From the NCBI RefSeq assembly GCF_963678635.1, contig NC_087062.1, positions 64,701,253-64,765,252 on the forward strand: a stretch of DNA of 64,000 nucleotides, given 5' to 3'. The notes under the pieces were generated by a model, which was not told the origin of the DNA, ran no database searches, and saw nothing but the letters and a program-made list of their open reading frames with translations. Positions 22,176 through 32,789 of this stretch are shown piece by piece; positions within the stretch are counted from its first letter, which is position 1; each line of letters opens with the position of its first letter. This DNA is from Symsagittifera roscoffensis (lineage: Eukaryota; Xenacoelomorpha; Acoela; Convolutidae). A program made the position numbers and the translations under genes.

Positions 22176-22231
22176 ATCAACAATTCTTAAACAATCTGAA
22201 ATTGTAATTTTACGTCGTGGTAGGTAACCAA

Positions 22232-22677
22232 AAAAGAGCCCAGTCTATTTGTTTCGTTTACTTCCCCTCCTCCCCCGTAGTTGTACATAAAGTATTTAAA
22301 TGTTTGAAATGAAATATTGCTTCTTTGTGTCAAAGTTTTTGGCTATTTTTAGGCACTGAGAATTGAATAGGCCATGAAAAACATATTTGGTTTAACCTGG
22401 TAAAACCCCTCGTTACACCATAAATTGATGCTTAGGCTCTTTTTCCGTCCCCCCCCCTCCCACCATACTCAAACATGAATTTTATGGTCTAACTATTGGT
22501 TTTACGAGGTTAATTATGAAAACAAAATATGTTTGTCATGGCCTAATTAGTCTGCATGTCAATTTTCATGACAATCAGACAAATTGATTAGTAATTTCAA
22601 ATAAAAAAATTAGCAGGTGGGGGGGAAGGAAAAAGATCCGATGCTTATTTCAGGTAAGTAGAAAAAGGAAAAAGAAC
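22232..22677. mobile_element. Older MITE copy interrupted by a younger one
   Basis: Sequence at ~22340-22435 (ending CGTTACACCATAAATTGATG) and 22648-22677 (ending GGAAAAAGAACC) fits the inverted interior and right end of the 200-bp MITE family. Between them sits a younger copy with its own 8-bp duplication. The left end is decayed and its position is approximate. Confidence 0.5.
22436..22639. mobile_element. MITE copy D, nested in an older copy
   Basis: Inverted ends GGCTCTTTTTCCG and GGAAAAAGATCC. The exact 8-bp duplication GATGCTTA flanks it (22428-22435 and 22640-22647). Confidence 0.8.
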
Positions 22678-22841
22678 CAAGTTTTTTTTAAGGTTGGACG
22701 AAGTATAAAAAAATCAAATGTCAAAGCTCACCATTGCGGGAGATTAAAAAAAGCGCTATTGAAAAATCACATATAAGTTAGTTGAGCAATATAATTGCAA
22801 AAAAAAATACGCAACCAAGCTGATTAAAAACTATTTGAAGA

Positions 22842-22961
22842 ATGGACCAAGGAGGGAGCAAAAATGGACCACATGGACAAAATGGACCAAATGGAGAAAA
22901 TGAACATGGACCAAATGGGCCGAAATTGGACCCAAAATACAAAATCGCCCCAAAAAAATGA
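22842..22961 (+). repeat. Short GGACCAAAT repeat with a collagen-like mini-frame
   Basis: The DNA repeats variants of ATGGACCAAATGG. The + strand frame starting at this ATG (39 codons) gives Gly-X-Y-like triplets (GPHGQNGPNGEN). This is most simply a simple repeat, and no exon signals were established. Confidence 0.3.
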
Positions 22962-23165
22962 AATTCCCCAAATTCAACCTTGCTAAAGGTATCCACTCTT
23001 CATTATGTTTAGTTATGGTAATGAAATTTTTTCTTTTTATGTAAAGTTTCAGCAAAAACAAAGGGAGCGAAATCATGGAAAATGGTAATTTTTATGTATC
23101 TTCAAACTACTGGGAAATGTTCAAGGTCCCGCATGATATAGCCTCGAGCGCCGGCTTTCAGAATT

Positions 23166-23878
23166 GTTTTTTGGCTTTCCCAGGGTAACTATTGGAAATA
23201 ACAAGTCAATGCCAACAATTCTTCTGCGATCTTGTCATTGTTCATGTGTGCTGTGAACATGTCTCTGACGCATTCGTCTTTTCGGTCGCCGCAATCGGCT
23301 CGTGACGCTAATTCGACTAGATCCGCATGAAAGTGTTCTAAGCTTTCTGTTTTCTTTTGTTTCCTGCAGATGAAATTGTATCTTTCAAAAGAGATTGTTC
23401 TAGTTGTCACGAAAATATCCTCGAGTTTTGTCATCAGTTCTTGTGTGGTGACGTTATGTTAGGTCTTTTCTGTTGTATCTATCTTTGTCCTTCCGCTCGT
23501 AAACATAAGAATAGGTAGCTGCGCACTTTTGTGTCAGCTTCGTCCCATCTGAATGAAATGCAAAGTACTCCTTTCTCCCGAGCTCTTATGACGTGGTTCT
23601 CCCAACAAACTATTTTCTCTTGGTTTCTGACCTCTCTGTTTGTCTTTTCTGCCCCGGTTTCTCCAGTGATTTCAACTTCGTATACTGGCTCTGACGGTTC
23701 GACTAGCTGTGGTCTGGCTCTCAGTAGATTTCGCACCTCTATTCCATCCTTCGCGAATACAGCCATTTCCAAAATTGCTGCCCACTTAGACCACACTAGG
23801 GGTGGTTCGACGGATGCCTTCTCCCAGAACGGGTTAATGTTCAGTGGGTTTTTGGAGTATCCTGCTGGCTGCGCCATG
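23166..23878 (-). pseudogene. Gypsy gag fragment
   Basis: Gag N-terminal part starting at the LTR/primer-binding-site junction (MAQPAGYSKNPLNINPFWEK), then a second frame at 23189-23434 (ERYNFICRKQKKTESLEHFH, CVRDMFTAHMNNDKI) that resembles the gag of the Gypsy elements at 32-39 and 47-54 kb. A frameshift or indel lies near 23450. The element is cut off at about 23166; no protease or pol follows. Confidence 0.75.
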
Positions 23879-24250
23879 TCATACCTCAACGTATGAGCTT
23901 CTAATTCTGGAATCCGAATGGATCGATAGACTGATATTCTAATACGCAGCGAGATAAAACAACTAACTTTAACCAACGTTTATTGTGGTCTGACCGTTCG
24001 TTCGGTCATCATTCGAGAGAAGGTCTCTCAAGGTCGACCAACCGACCGAGTGTATGATTATAAAATAAATCGCGTAGCATAAATAAAATGTATATATATA
24101 TATATCTAGATTTGTCGATCCATGCCGGATGACAATGTCAAAACCAGTTTTTCCGTGAGCTTTAACATCAAACTTCAATTCACACTTATAACTTCAATTT
24201 AAATTTCAATTTAAATCCTTATAATTTTCCGATCACAGATGAAGTATAAT
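23877..24250 (-). repeat. Partial Gypsy LTR next to the gag fragment
   Basis: The sequence begins TGTCATACCTC (+ strand), directly abutting the primer-binding-site complement GGCTGCGCCA. The outer end cannot be fixed because no second copy is in the window. A TA microsatellite lies at 24093-24105. Confidence 0.45.
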
Positions 24251-24553
24251 TTAGGAATTACTCGGAATTTTAAAAGCTTGTATTTGACTGAATAAAAAAC
24301 ATCTAAGCATAATTTTCCCGCAATTTCTTCTAAATTTTTTTTAACTTTGCATTTTTTAGGATGATATAAAAGGTTTCATCAAAAATTGTTTGTAAAAAAG
24401 TCGAAATTTGTCTGTGAAAAAGCAACCCGAGCAGAAATGTTCCATCACTTTCTTCGAAAGTCGGAGCATAAAAGAGAACATGCAGGGGTGGAGAGAGCAG
24501 AACAAAAACTTGAAAGTTTCTTTTTTCTCTAATTGTATCGTTTTTTATTTTAG

Positions 24554-25191
24554 CTAATTTGGAGGACAATAAACTGTGGCTTGACTATGCTGAGTCATAT
24601 GGACTGAAACGTGACATCCCGGCTGCTCGGAAACACTATTTGGACAAAGTAAGGCCGTTCCTTCGGTACAGAATAAATGAAATAGAATAGCATATTTCTC
24701 TCTTGGCCAATAAAATTGAATACATTGAAGAGTTAAAACCCATATTGAAAAGTCAAATCCGATATCTGCGCTCATACTATAACCAACTTTTGAAAGCGAA
24801 GTTGCATCGAAAACCGGCGTTGCAAAAGAGACTCAGAAGCGCTCATGACGAACTGTCCGCCGATTATACAACTCTGGGGTCCATAAAAGAAGAGTTGGAG
24901 CACCTGTACTCAAGACACGAGGATGCACTGCAAATTCTTAAAAAGGGCATCTCGCCTATGCGAGAAGCCAAAATCCAAATCACAGGTTTTGTGCAACAAA
25001 CAAACTTGTTGTTACAAAATACTCGCCATGCGATACATGAAGCTTTCAGGGATTTCAAGGCTATTAATTTGAAAATTAAGTGCATTCATGAGAGAATAGC
25101 GGCAGACAGTGAGTTTGTGCCAAATGAGAAACGCGCAAAGAGGTTTCAGCAGCCCGATGAAAGTATGATGACACGTGAAGAGAGACCTGGA
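24554..25191 (+). CDS. Unrecognised coiled-coil protein, module 1 (internal exon)
   Basis: A 3' splice site (TTTTTATTTTAG) precedes base 24554. The frame then reads through AESYGLKRDIPAARKHYLDK and long charged helices (LKPILKSQIRYLRSYYNQLL; SAHDELSADYTTLGSIKEEL). One TAG at 24688-24690 interrupts it. The segment 24649-24690 begins GTAAGG, ends ATAG and is 42 nt (phase 0), so splicing it out would remove the stop, but the removed residues (VRPFLRYRINEIE) align with module 2, which suggests they are ancestrally coding. The 5' part of the gene was not found. No family is recognised; the make-up is that of a cytoplasmic or structural helical protein. It could be a decaying gene. Confidence 0.5.
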
Positions 25192-25229
25192 GTAACAATT
25201 ACGCAAAAAAGCCCTTTTTCCATTCCCAG

Positions 25230-25826
25230 AAATTGCAGCGAGCTTTCCCGGATGATCCTAGCGACACTAACTTTGTTCCAATGGAAGAAATACTAGCGGC
25301 AGACGACCAGTACCACGAAGAGGGAGGGCGAGCCGACGAATTCAGTGTCAGTGACCTCGACGAAGAAGTGTTTTTGGATTCGTTCACTGACCGCGCACAA
25401 GAAGAGGAAAAATGGAGATCGCACGCCTATGACATGGGCGTCGAGCCAGAGAGGGCGGAAAGACACTTCTTTCGTGTGATTCGGCCCAAAATGATACGCG
25501 AAATGCGGCAACTCAAACCAATAATAATAAAAATGAATAAACTTCTTGACTATTATTCCGACGCTGAGGATTGGATCGTGGAAAGGATAGAAGCAATAAA
25601 ACGGGAGATGGACAGAAATCCACGACGGCGCAACGAATGTGTGAGGCAAATACAAAGAAAGTACTACCCTATGCTAGATAGGATATGTACAATACGCGAA
25701 CAGCAGGAAGAGCAATCTTTAGATGAGTGTTTTGATAAATACCTCAGATTTGAAATGGCGATAGATAACAATGATCCCAGCTATTACAAAGGCATCCCAA
25801 AAATTGGAGCAAGAACTTTCACATAG
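25230..25826 (+). CDS. Unrecognised coiled-coil protein, module 2 (last exon)
   Basis: A strong 3' splice site (CTTTTTCCATTCCCAG) sits just before 25230, and its phase fits a 5' site at 25192 (GTAACA), giving a 38-nt intron that switches from the frame of module 1. The protein has an acidic start (SVSDLDEEVFLDSF), then helices (WRSHAYDMGVEPERAERHFF; YYSDAEDWIVERIEAIKREM) that match module 1 in order: aromatic start, H-[YF]-[LF] motif, V/I-RP, long helix, R/K-rich turn, helix. It ends PKIGARTFT then TAG at 25824. The final ~30 bp also begin the tandem array that follows. Function unknown. Confidence 0.55.
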   Translation, partial: KLQRAFPDDPSDTNFVPMEEILAADDQYHEEGGRADEFSVSDLDEEVFLDSFTDRAQEEEKWRSHAYDMGVEPERAERHFFRVIRPKMIREMRQLKPIIIKMNKLLDYYSDAEDWIVERIEAIKREMDRNPRRRNECVRQIQRKYYPMLDRICTIREQQEEQSLDECFDKYLRFEMAIDNNDPSYYKGIPKIGARTFT

Positions 25827-28800
25827 ATAAAAACTGGGATTTTAAACTTTTAATCGTTTCTATTGTCAAAAATACGGAACTTTATTTGTAGATTGCTTTA
25901 CAGTCGACGTGACATAGTAATAACAGGGAACAAATAACGATCTTTTTCAGTCACATTCAGCCAACACTGCAAACACTTGAAGAGAAACGAAAACAAAAAC
26001 ATGAGAAATTTTTTAAACGAAGATACCATCGGTAAATTTTTTCAAAGAAACTTACAAGACAATCTCAGTGAAAAAAATTGCACGTTTACGATCTATTCAA
26101 AACTTTCAAAAAAGGTTGTACAGAAAATGAATTCTAAGAAACTTAATTTTTGGACTCCAAGGATTGAAGATTCAATCATAAAAAAATTGAAAGCTAAATT
26201 TTGAGATCTTCAACAGTTCAACAGGCGTTAAAAAAGGGTTAATTTCAAATTTCTAATAATTATGGGACCCTTTGAGTGGTGAGGTGTCGACAAATAAAAC
26301 ATCAGTCATAAAAGGAAAATCACAATACAATTAACTCAGTGATAAAGAGTCTCCTCATAAATCAGGTCTCAGGACCTTGAAATTTCTGAGTGCACTTCAG
26401 AGTTAATTAAAATGTTTTACTTTGAAAAAAAAGCATCAACAATAGGATCATGCTTGAAGGCAGACAAAACAATGCACGTAACTTTTTGCAGGAAAACCAA
26501 TATAGGAATTGATAAAATTATAATAGGAACTCGTTATGTTAAGAAAGCATTTATCCCGAAAATTGGAGCAAGAGCTTTCACATAGACAAAATTGAGATTT
26601 TAAATTTTTTATCGTTTCTATTGTCAAAATACGGAAATTTATTTGTAGATTGCTTTACAGTCGACGTGACATAATAATAACAGGGAACAAATTACGATTT
26701 TTTTCAGTCAAATTCAGCCAACACGGCAAACACTTGAAGAAAAACGAAAACCAAAGCCCGATTTTTTTAAAATAAAGATGTCATCTGTAAATTCTTTCAA
26801 AGGAACTTACAAGACAATTTCAGTGAAAAAAAATTGCTCGTTTACAATTTATTCAAAACTTTAAAAAAGCTTGTACAGAAAATGATTTCTAAGAAAAATT
26901 TAAATTTTGGACTCAAAGGATTAAAGATTGAATCATAAAAAGTTTGAAAGCCGATATTTTGAGATATTCAACATTCAACAGGCGTTAAAAAGAGGGTGTT
27001 TTCAGATTTCTAATGATAACGGAAACCTTTGAGCGGCGAGGGCCAGCAAACTAAAAATTTGTGACAAAAAAGTAATTAACAAAACACTTAATTAATTAAG
27101 TGAAAAAATACTGCCTATATATCAGATCTCAGGGCCTTGGAATTTCCAAATGCGCTTCGGGATCAATTAAAAAAGTTTAGTTCGAAAGAAAATAAGCGTC
27201 AAAATCAGGTGATTGCTTGAAAAATGTTAAACTTATCCTGAACTTTGACAAAACACTATACCTAACAATTGGCAGGAAGATGATGTAGGTGTAGAAGAAA
27301 TATAAGTAGTAGGTGATGGAGCAGGAGCTTTCACTTGGACGAAAAGTTGATTTTCAATTTCAGATCGTTTCTACTCTCAAAAATACGGAACACTATTTGT
27401 GGAATGTCTTCCAGCCTACTTGACGTGCTAAAATCAGCAAAACTAAGGACAATCGTTTTCAGTCAAAATCAACCAATACTGCAAACACAAACAATTAAAG
27501 GTCTGAAAATTTTTTTTAAACGAAGATACCATTTGTAAAATCTATTGTAGAAACCTACAAGATAAACTCAGTAAAAAAATAGCAAATTTACTATATATTC
27601 AAAGCCTTAAATAAGCTTGTACACAACAAGTTGAAAAATGATTTCTTAAGAAACTAAGTTTTTGGAATCAAAGGGCTAAAAATTGAAATAAAAAAATTTG
27701 AAACCTGATTTTGGAGATATTCAACTTTTTAACAGACATTAAAAAAGGGTGTTTTCAGATTTCTCATGATAACGGGGCCCCTTGAGCGTCGACAGCCAGC
27801 AAACTAAAAATCAGTGACAAAAAAAGTAAATAACAAAACACTTAACTTAATTCAGTGTAAAAAAAGACTGCCTATATATCAGATCTCAGGGCCTTGAAAT
27901 TTCCAAATGCGCTTCGGGATCAATTAAAAAAAATTAGTTCGAAAAAAATAAGCGTCAAATTCAGGTGATTGCTTGAAAAATGTTAAACTTATCCTGAACT
28001 TTGACAAAACACTATACCTAACAATTGGCAGGAAGATGATGTAGGTGTAGAACAAATATAAATAGTAGGTGATGGAGCAGGAGCTTTCACTTGGACGAAA
28101 ACTTGAATTTCAATTTCAGTTCGTTTCTTTTCTCAAAAATACGGAATATTATTAGTGGAGTGTCTTACAGCCTATGTGACGTGCTAAAAACAGCAAAACT
28201 AAGGACAAATATTTCCAGTCAAATTCAGCCAAAACTGCAAACACAAACAAATAAAGGTCTAAAAAATTTTTTTAAACGAAGATACCATTTGTAAAATCTG
28301 TTAAAGATACTTACAAGCTAACCTCAGTAAACAAATGGCTTAATTTACTTAATATTCAAAGCCTCAAATAAGCTTGTACACAAAGAGTTGAAAAATGAAT
28401 TCTTGAGAAACTCAGTTTTTGGAATCAAAGGATAAAAGATTGAAACCAAAAAAAATTTGAAACCTGATTTGGAGATATTCAACATTTTAACAGTCATTAA
28501 AAAGAGAGCATGTTCAGATTTCTAATAGTTATGAGACGCTTTGAGTGGTGAGGGGCCAATACACTAAAATCAGTGATAAAAAGAAAATGACGATACACTG
28601 AACTCAGTGATAAAAAGAAAATGACGAGACACTGAACTCAGTGATAAAAAGACTGCTTATATATCAGGTTTCAGGGCCTTGAAACTTCCAACTGCCCTCG
28701 ACGTTATTTATAAAAAAAGTAATACAAAAAATTTAGCATAAAAGATAGGAAATTGCTTCAAAATCTTTAAACTAATCAAAAATTGACACAAAACATATAT

Positions 28801-30400
28801 ATAGGTGTAGGTGTATAGGTGTAGATAAAAAAAAAATAGGAAGTCATGATGTCGAAAAGGCGTTTATCTCGAATATTGATGCATTCACAAAGACGAACGA
28901 AAACTTCAAATTTCATTTCAAATTTCATATCGCTTCTCCTCTCAAAATACGGGCCGTTATTTGTGGATTGCTTTACAGTTTACGTGACGTGCTAGTAACA
29001 GCAAAACTGATACCAATCTATTTCAGTCAGAAGGAACCAACACTGCAAACACTTGAAGAGCAACAAACAAAAATGTGAGAGTTTTTTTCTAAGAAAAACA
29101 AATATACCATCTGTAAATTCTTTCAAAGACGCTTGCAAGATATTATCAGTGAAAAACTTGCATGCTTACCAATTATTCGCAGCCTTAAATAAGCTTGAGC
29201 ATATTAATTTCAAGACTGAGCTTTTAAAAAACACAAATTTTGGACTCAAAGGATTGAAGATTGAAATAAAAAAGTTTAAAATCTTTGTTTTGAGATATTC
29301 AACGCTCAAACAGGCAGTAAAATGATGGTATCTTCAGATTTTTATTAATTATGAGACGCTTTGAGTGGTTAGGGGTCAACTCACTAAAAATCAGTGATGA
29401 AAAGAAAAATATCAATACAGTTAACTCAGCGATAAAAAGACTGCTTATATATTTTGTCTCAGGGCCTTGAAGTTTCCGTTTGCACTTCAGGGTCAAATAA
29501 AAAATTTAATATGAAAAAATAAGCATTAAAAGTTAGATAAGGCTTGAAAATGATTAAAGTAACCTTGAATATAGACAAAACAGTATACATAACATTTACA
29601 GGAAAACCAGTATAGGTGTAGATAAAACAAAAATAGAAAATAATGATATTAGAAAGGCATTTTTCCCGAATATTGGGGCAGTGACAAAAAATTAGATTTC
29701 AAGTTTCATGTTTTTTTTTCTTCTAAAAAATACGGATATTTATTTGTCGATTTCTTGCAGCCTACGTGGCGTACTAAAAACAGCAAAACGTTTGACAATC
29801 TCTCCAGTCACATTCAGCCAACACTGCGATTTATTTGAAAAAATCTTTCACAGAAACTTACAAGATAGTATAACTCAGTGAAACAATTTCACATTTACAA
29901 ATAAGCAAAACCCTAAATAAGCTGGTACATAAGGAATTGAAAACTTAACTCTTAAAAAACTCAATTTTCGGACTCAAAGGATTAAAGATTCAAACATAAA
30001 AAGTTTAAGATAAGAGTTATTAGATTTTCAACAGGTCAACAGGCTTAAAAATGAGGGTATCTTAAGATTTTTAATAATTATGGGATGCTTTGAGTGGTGA
30101 TTGGCCAACACACACTAAAATACAGTGATAAAAAATAACACTTTAAAATTAGTTTAATAAAACAAATTAGTTTTAAAAAAAATTAAAACAAAAAAAGATA
30201 CTGGTGGAACATCAATAAACTAATCTTTAAAATAATCAAAACATTATGAATTACATTTAGCTGGAAAACCAGTAAAGGAGTAGATGTAATCATAGTAAGA
30301 ACTGATGATGTTAATAAAAAATTATCACGAGTTATGGGGCATTCACATGGGCAATTTATGTTGATTTAATTCAGCTCGATTGGCTTTGTCTTTATCCAGC
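25796..30400. repeat. ~757-bp tandem array seeded by the 3' end of the coiled-coil gene
   Basis: Seven copies of one anchor (GGAGCAAGAACTTTCAC and variants) occur near 25806, 26565, 27318, 28074, 28877, 29675 and 30336, giving spacings of ~759, 753, 756, 803, 799 and 661. Other shared anchors are TACGGAA..TTTGT, CAACACTGCAAACACTTGAA and CTCAGGGCCTTGAA. Copies 3 and 4 are the most alike. Copy 2 still encodes PKIGARAFT followed by a stop, the tail of the gene. The 67-codon frames at 27335 and 28091 match each other only because the DNA is repeated. Confidence 0.9.
28564..28640. repeat. Short 38-bp tandem repeat inside the array
   Basis: CAGTGATAAAAAGAAAATGA and the following ACACTGAACT are repeated in direct succession, a local slippage product that accounts for the longer spacing in copy 4. 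Confidence 0.75.
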
Positions 30401-31735
30401 ACAGAAAATAATTAATTGCATGGATGCTGGCTATTTCAGGCCATCTTTTCCATGGTTTTCTTAGGTCTGAAAGACAAATTTTCACTACTATTAAAAGTTT
30501 ATCACGGCACGGCAGTTAAATTTTCGAAAGATTCATTTCTAAATATACATTTCAGACATTATATATATAACCTCACCAAACGTGCTCAAATATAACCTCA
30601 AAAAGCCAATGAGTGAGGTCTTCGGATGGTGATGACCTCCACCACCGTTCAATAATCGATCTCTGTCCTCCAGCCCGTAATGATCAAATAAACTATTTCA
30701 CTCGATCAAAAATGCTACAGCACAATCAAGAAAGACTTTAATAATAAACTAATGGGCGGCTGATCTATTACTAAAAACTTCATCATATCGCGGTAAAAAA
30801 ATGTTTGTAATACAGTCACGTGACACAGAAATTGTAATTTTTTGATTTAAAAGCAAATGAACGAAATTTTTCTTCATGTTTTTGCCTTTTTCGCTGCAAC
30901 TATTTAAGATAAAAGATTGAAATTTTGGCATATAAATTTTGGCAACATTGGCAAACTTTGGCATTTTGGAAATTTTGGAATATTTTGGCATGACTAGTTT
31001 TAGAGGTGTTCTAGCTGTGGACATCTTCCTCGCAGACATTTAAACAAATTCAGTTTATGGGCTTAAAATAATTTTTGTTAAGCTACTGAACTTGACTTAC
31101 TTTTTGTGCCGCCGAAAAAATGACAAATATGAGAAATGAAAGAACTAATTAGCCCTAGATTTTCAACCCTACATCCTAATTAGCTGCACAGAAAACGACA
31201 GAAACGTGAACAAAAATTTTGTTCAATTCTTTGAAGTCAAAACGGTGCACATGCTATGTTCCGTGACTGAAGAACAAAAAGTCTCTTTGACGTGGTTTAG
31301 ATTTTTTTTCAGTATGTTGCGCACTCATTGAACATAGGAAAAATCACTTGCTAGGCTATAGCTCTAACTTAATATCGATTTAACAAATTTTGCTGCCTAC
31401 AGGTAACTGCAACTTAAGGTAGACAAAAATACCTAATTAATTTTGTCAAATTAGGTCTCTTTTTGGTCAGAAAATACTAAAACTATACTTCTACCACAGC
31501 CTGACCGATATCTGCATTAAAAATGGTACCAAGTGAGGAGTTTTAGATGCAAACAAGCCTTGAATCGCAAAAAAGAGCTTCGCTCAACAAACTAACTAAA
31601 CTCTGGAATATAAGGAAATAAATAAAAAAGGTCTATGCCTATACAGGCGTAATAAATTTTCATAGATTCTCTGCAAATACAGAAATGGCAATAATTTTAC
31701 CAATTTTCCAAGAAAGTGACGACATCTTTGTACTC
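30401..31735. other. No gene recognised
   Basis: AT-rich DNA. At 30918-30993 TTTTGGCAT-like words repeat, which gives a Met-Pro-Lys-rich frame on the - strand (30749-31039) that I regard as repeat-derived. Nothing else is supportable. Confidence 0.55.
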
Positions 31736-32263
31736 AAGGTGGTTTTTCCCCAGACAAACTTCGACTTCTTAACTAGCCATTATTGACGGATCTTTTTCAT
31801 ATCATACGGTCAATGTTATTGTCTTGAGTTCAAACGTAAAACTCTATTTCACCTGTGATTTTTTTTCTCAATACTATCGGGGGTTTGAAAATAGACATCA
31901 TTGCCAATTTGAATAATCAATGCGCGATTTATTTTTCGCTATTAACGCCATCAATTCGCATTATAAATCGTTCCAAACTGATTAAGGTAAGCAAGATACT
32001 TGTGATAGTAGCTGCAAAAAGTTTTCCATTGTACTTTATGAGGTTTAACGGGTGATGGTTTCAAAAAAATCAAAACAGTTTCAAGAAACTTTTTATTTTT
32101 TTTTTGAAAAAGGCATCAATTTTTTCAAAGCAAACACCGCTTCATTGATTTTAAAAGGCTGTCGGAAATTTCAGGGTTTTGGCCGAAAACAAACAGTTTT
32201 GCCGTTTAGATTCCAATTGTTGAGAAACGGACGGAATATTTGCGCTTGGGTGGTTTTTTTACC
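31736..32263. repeat. Decayed copy of the hairpin satellite
   Basis: CAGACAAACTTCGACTTCTTAACTAGCC and later CAATGCGCGATTTATTTTTC match the monomers at 1-1985 with many changes. It ends where the Gypsy LTR similarity starts. The last ~40 bp recur on the far side of that element (39280-39319). Confidence 0.65.
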
Positions 32264-32266
32264 ACG

Positions 32267-32541
32267 TTAAATTCAATCGACGTTAACGAAAGTCTGTTCA
32301 TCTAGAATCTGACCTCGAAAGCATGTGAGTGTCAGAAGCTCATAATAACTAATACATAAAAATTTAGGTTTAGATAATAACGTATTAAAACAGACTTCTA
32401 TTATTTATGTAATTATAACCAACTGGTTATATAGTGCCTAGAGATTAAGTATGTCATATAGTACTGTTTGGTAGTTCAGTTTCAGTCGATATAATCTCTT
32501 CTCTTTCCTGTATCTGTTCTTCTTCTATCCACTGCATAACA
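32267..32541 (-). repeat. 3' LTR of the old Gypsy element (truncated)
   Basis: It matches the 5' LTR from TTAAATTCAATCGACG onward but lacks the counterpart of 38930-39012. On the - strand it starts TGTTATGCAG, preceded by a polypurine tract (AAAAAAAAGGGGAG, 32542-32556). Confidence 0.8.
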
Positions 32542-32789
32542 CTCCCCTTTTTTTTGGTTTTTCCGGTCTCGGTCTTTTCGAGGTTTTCTGGGGCGTCTTT
32601 TGATGTTGATTGTCGATATTGCGTCTCTCGTTACCGCTGGAATGTCATGGAATTTTTGATTGGGGAGATATCTTTTAAAATGCTCATCGCTGAATCGAAG
32701 CTTTTGAGAAAATCAGCGTCCGGAGTTACTGTTCGAGCTGGTCTATCCAATACATACCGAGAGCTTATTGCTCTTTCGCTCTGTTCTTT

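Noticed and set aside
25977-26204. 75-codon frame behind the coiled-coil gene
   Set aside because: It falls in the array, is Lys/Asn-rich low complexity and is not kept in other units.
27335-28294. Two similar 67-codon frames at 27335 and 28091
   Set aside because: They lie in units of the tandem array, lack an ATG start and are broken in the other units.
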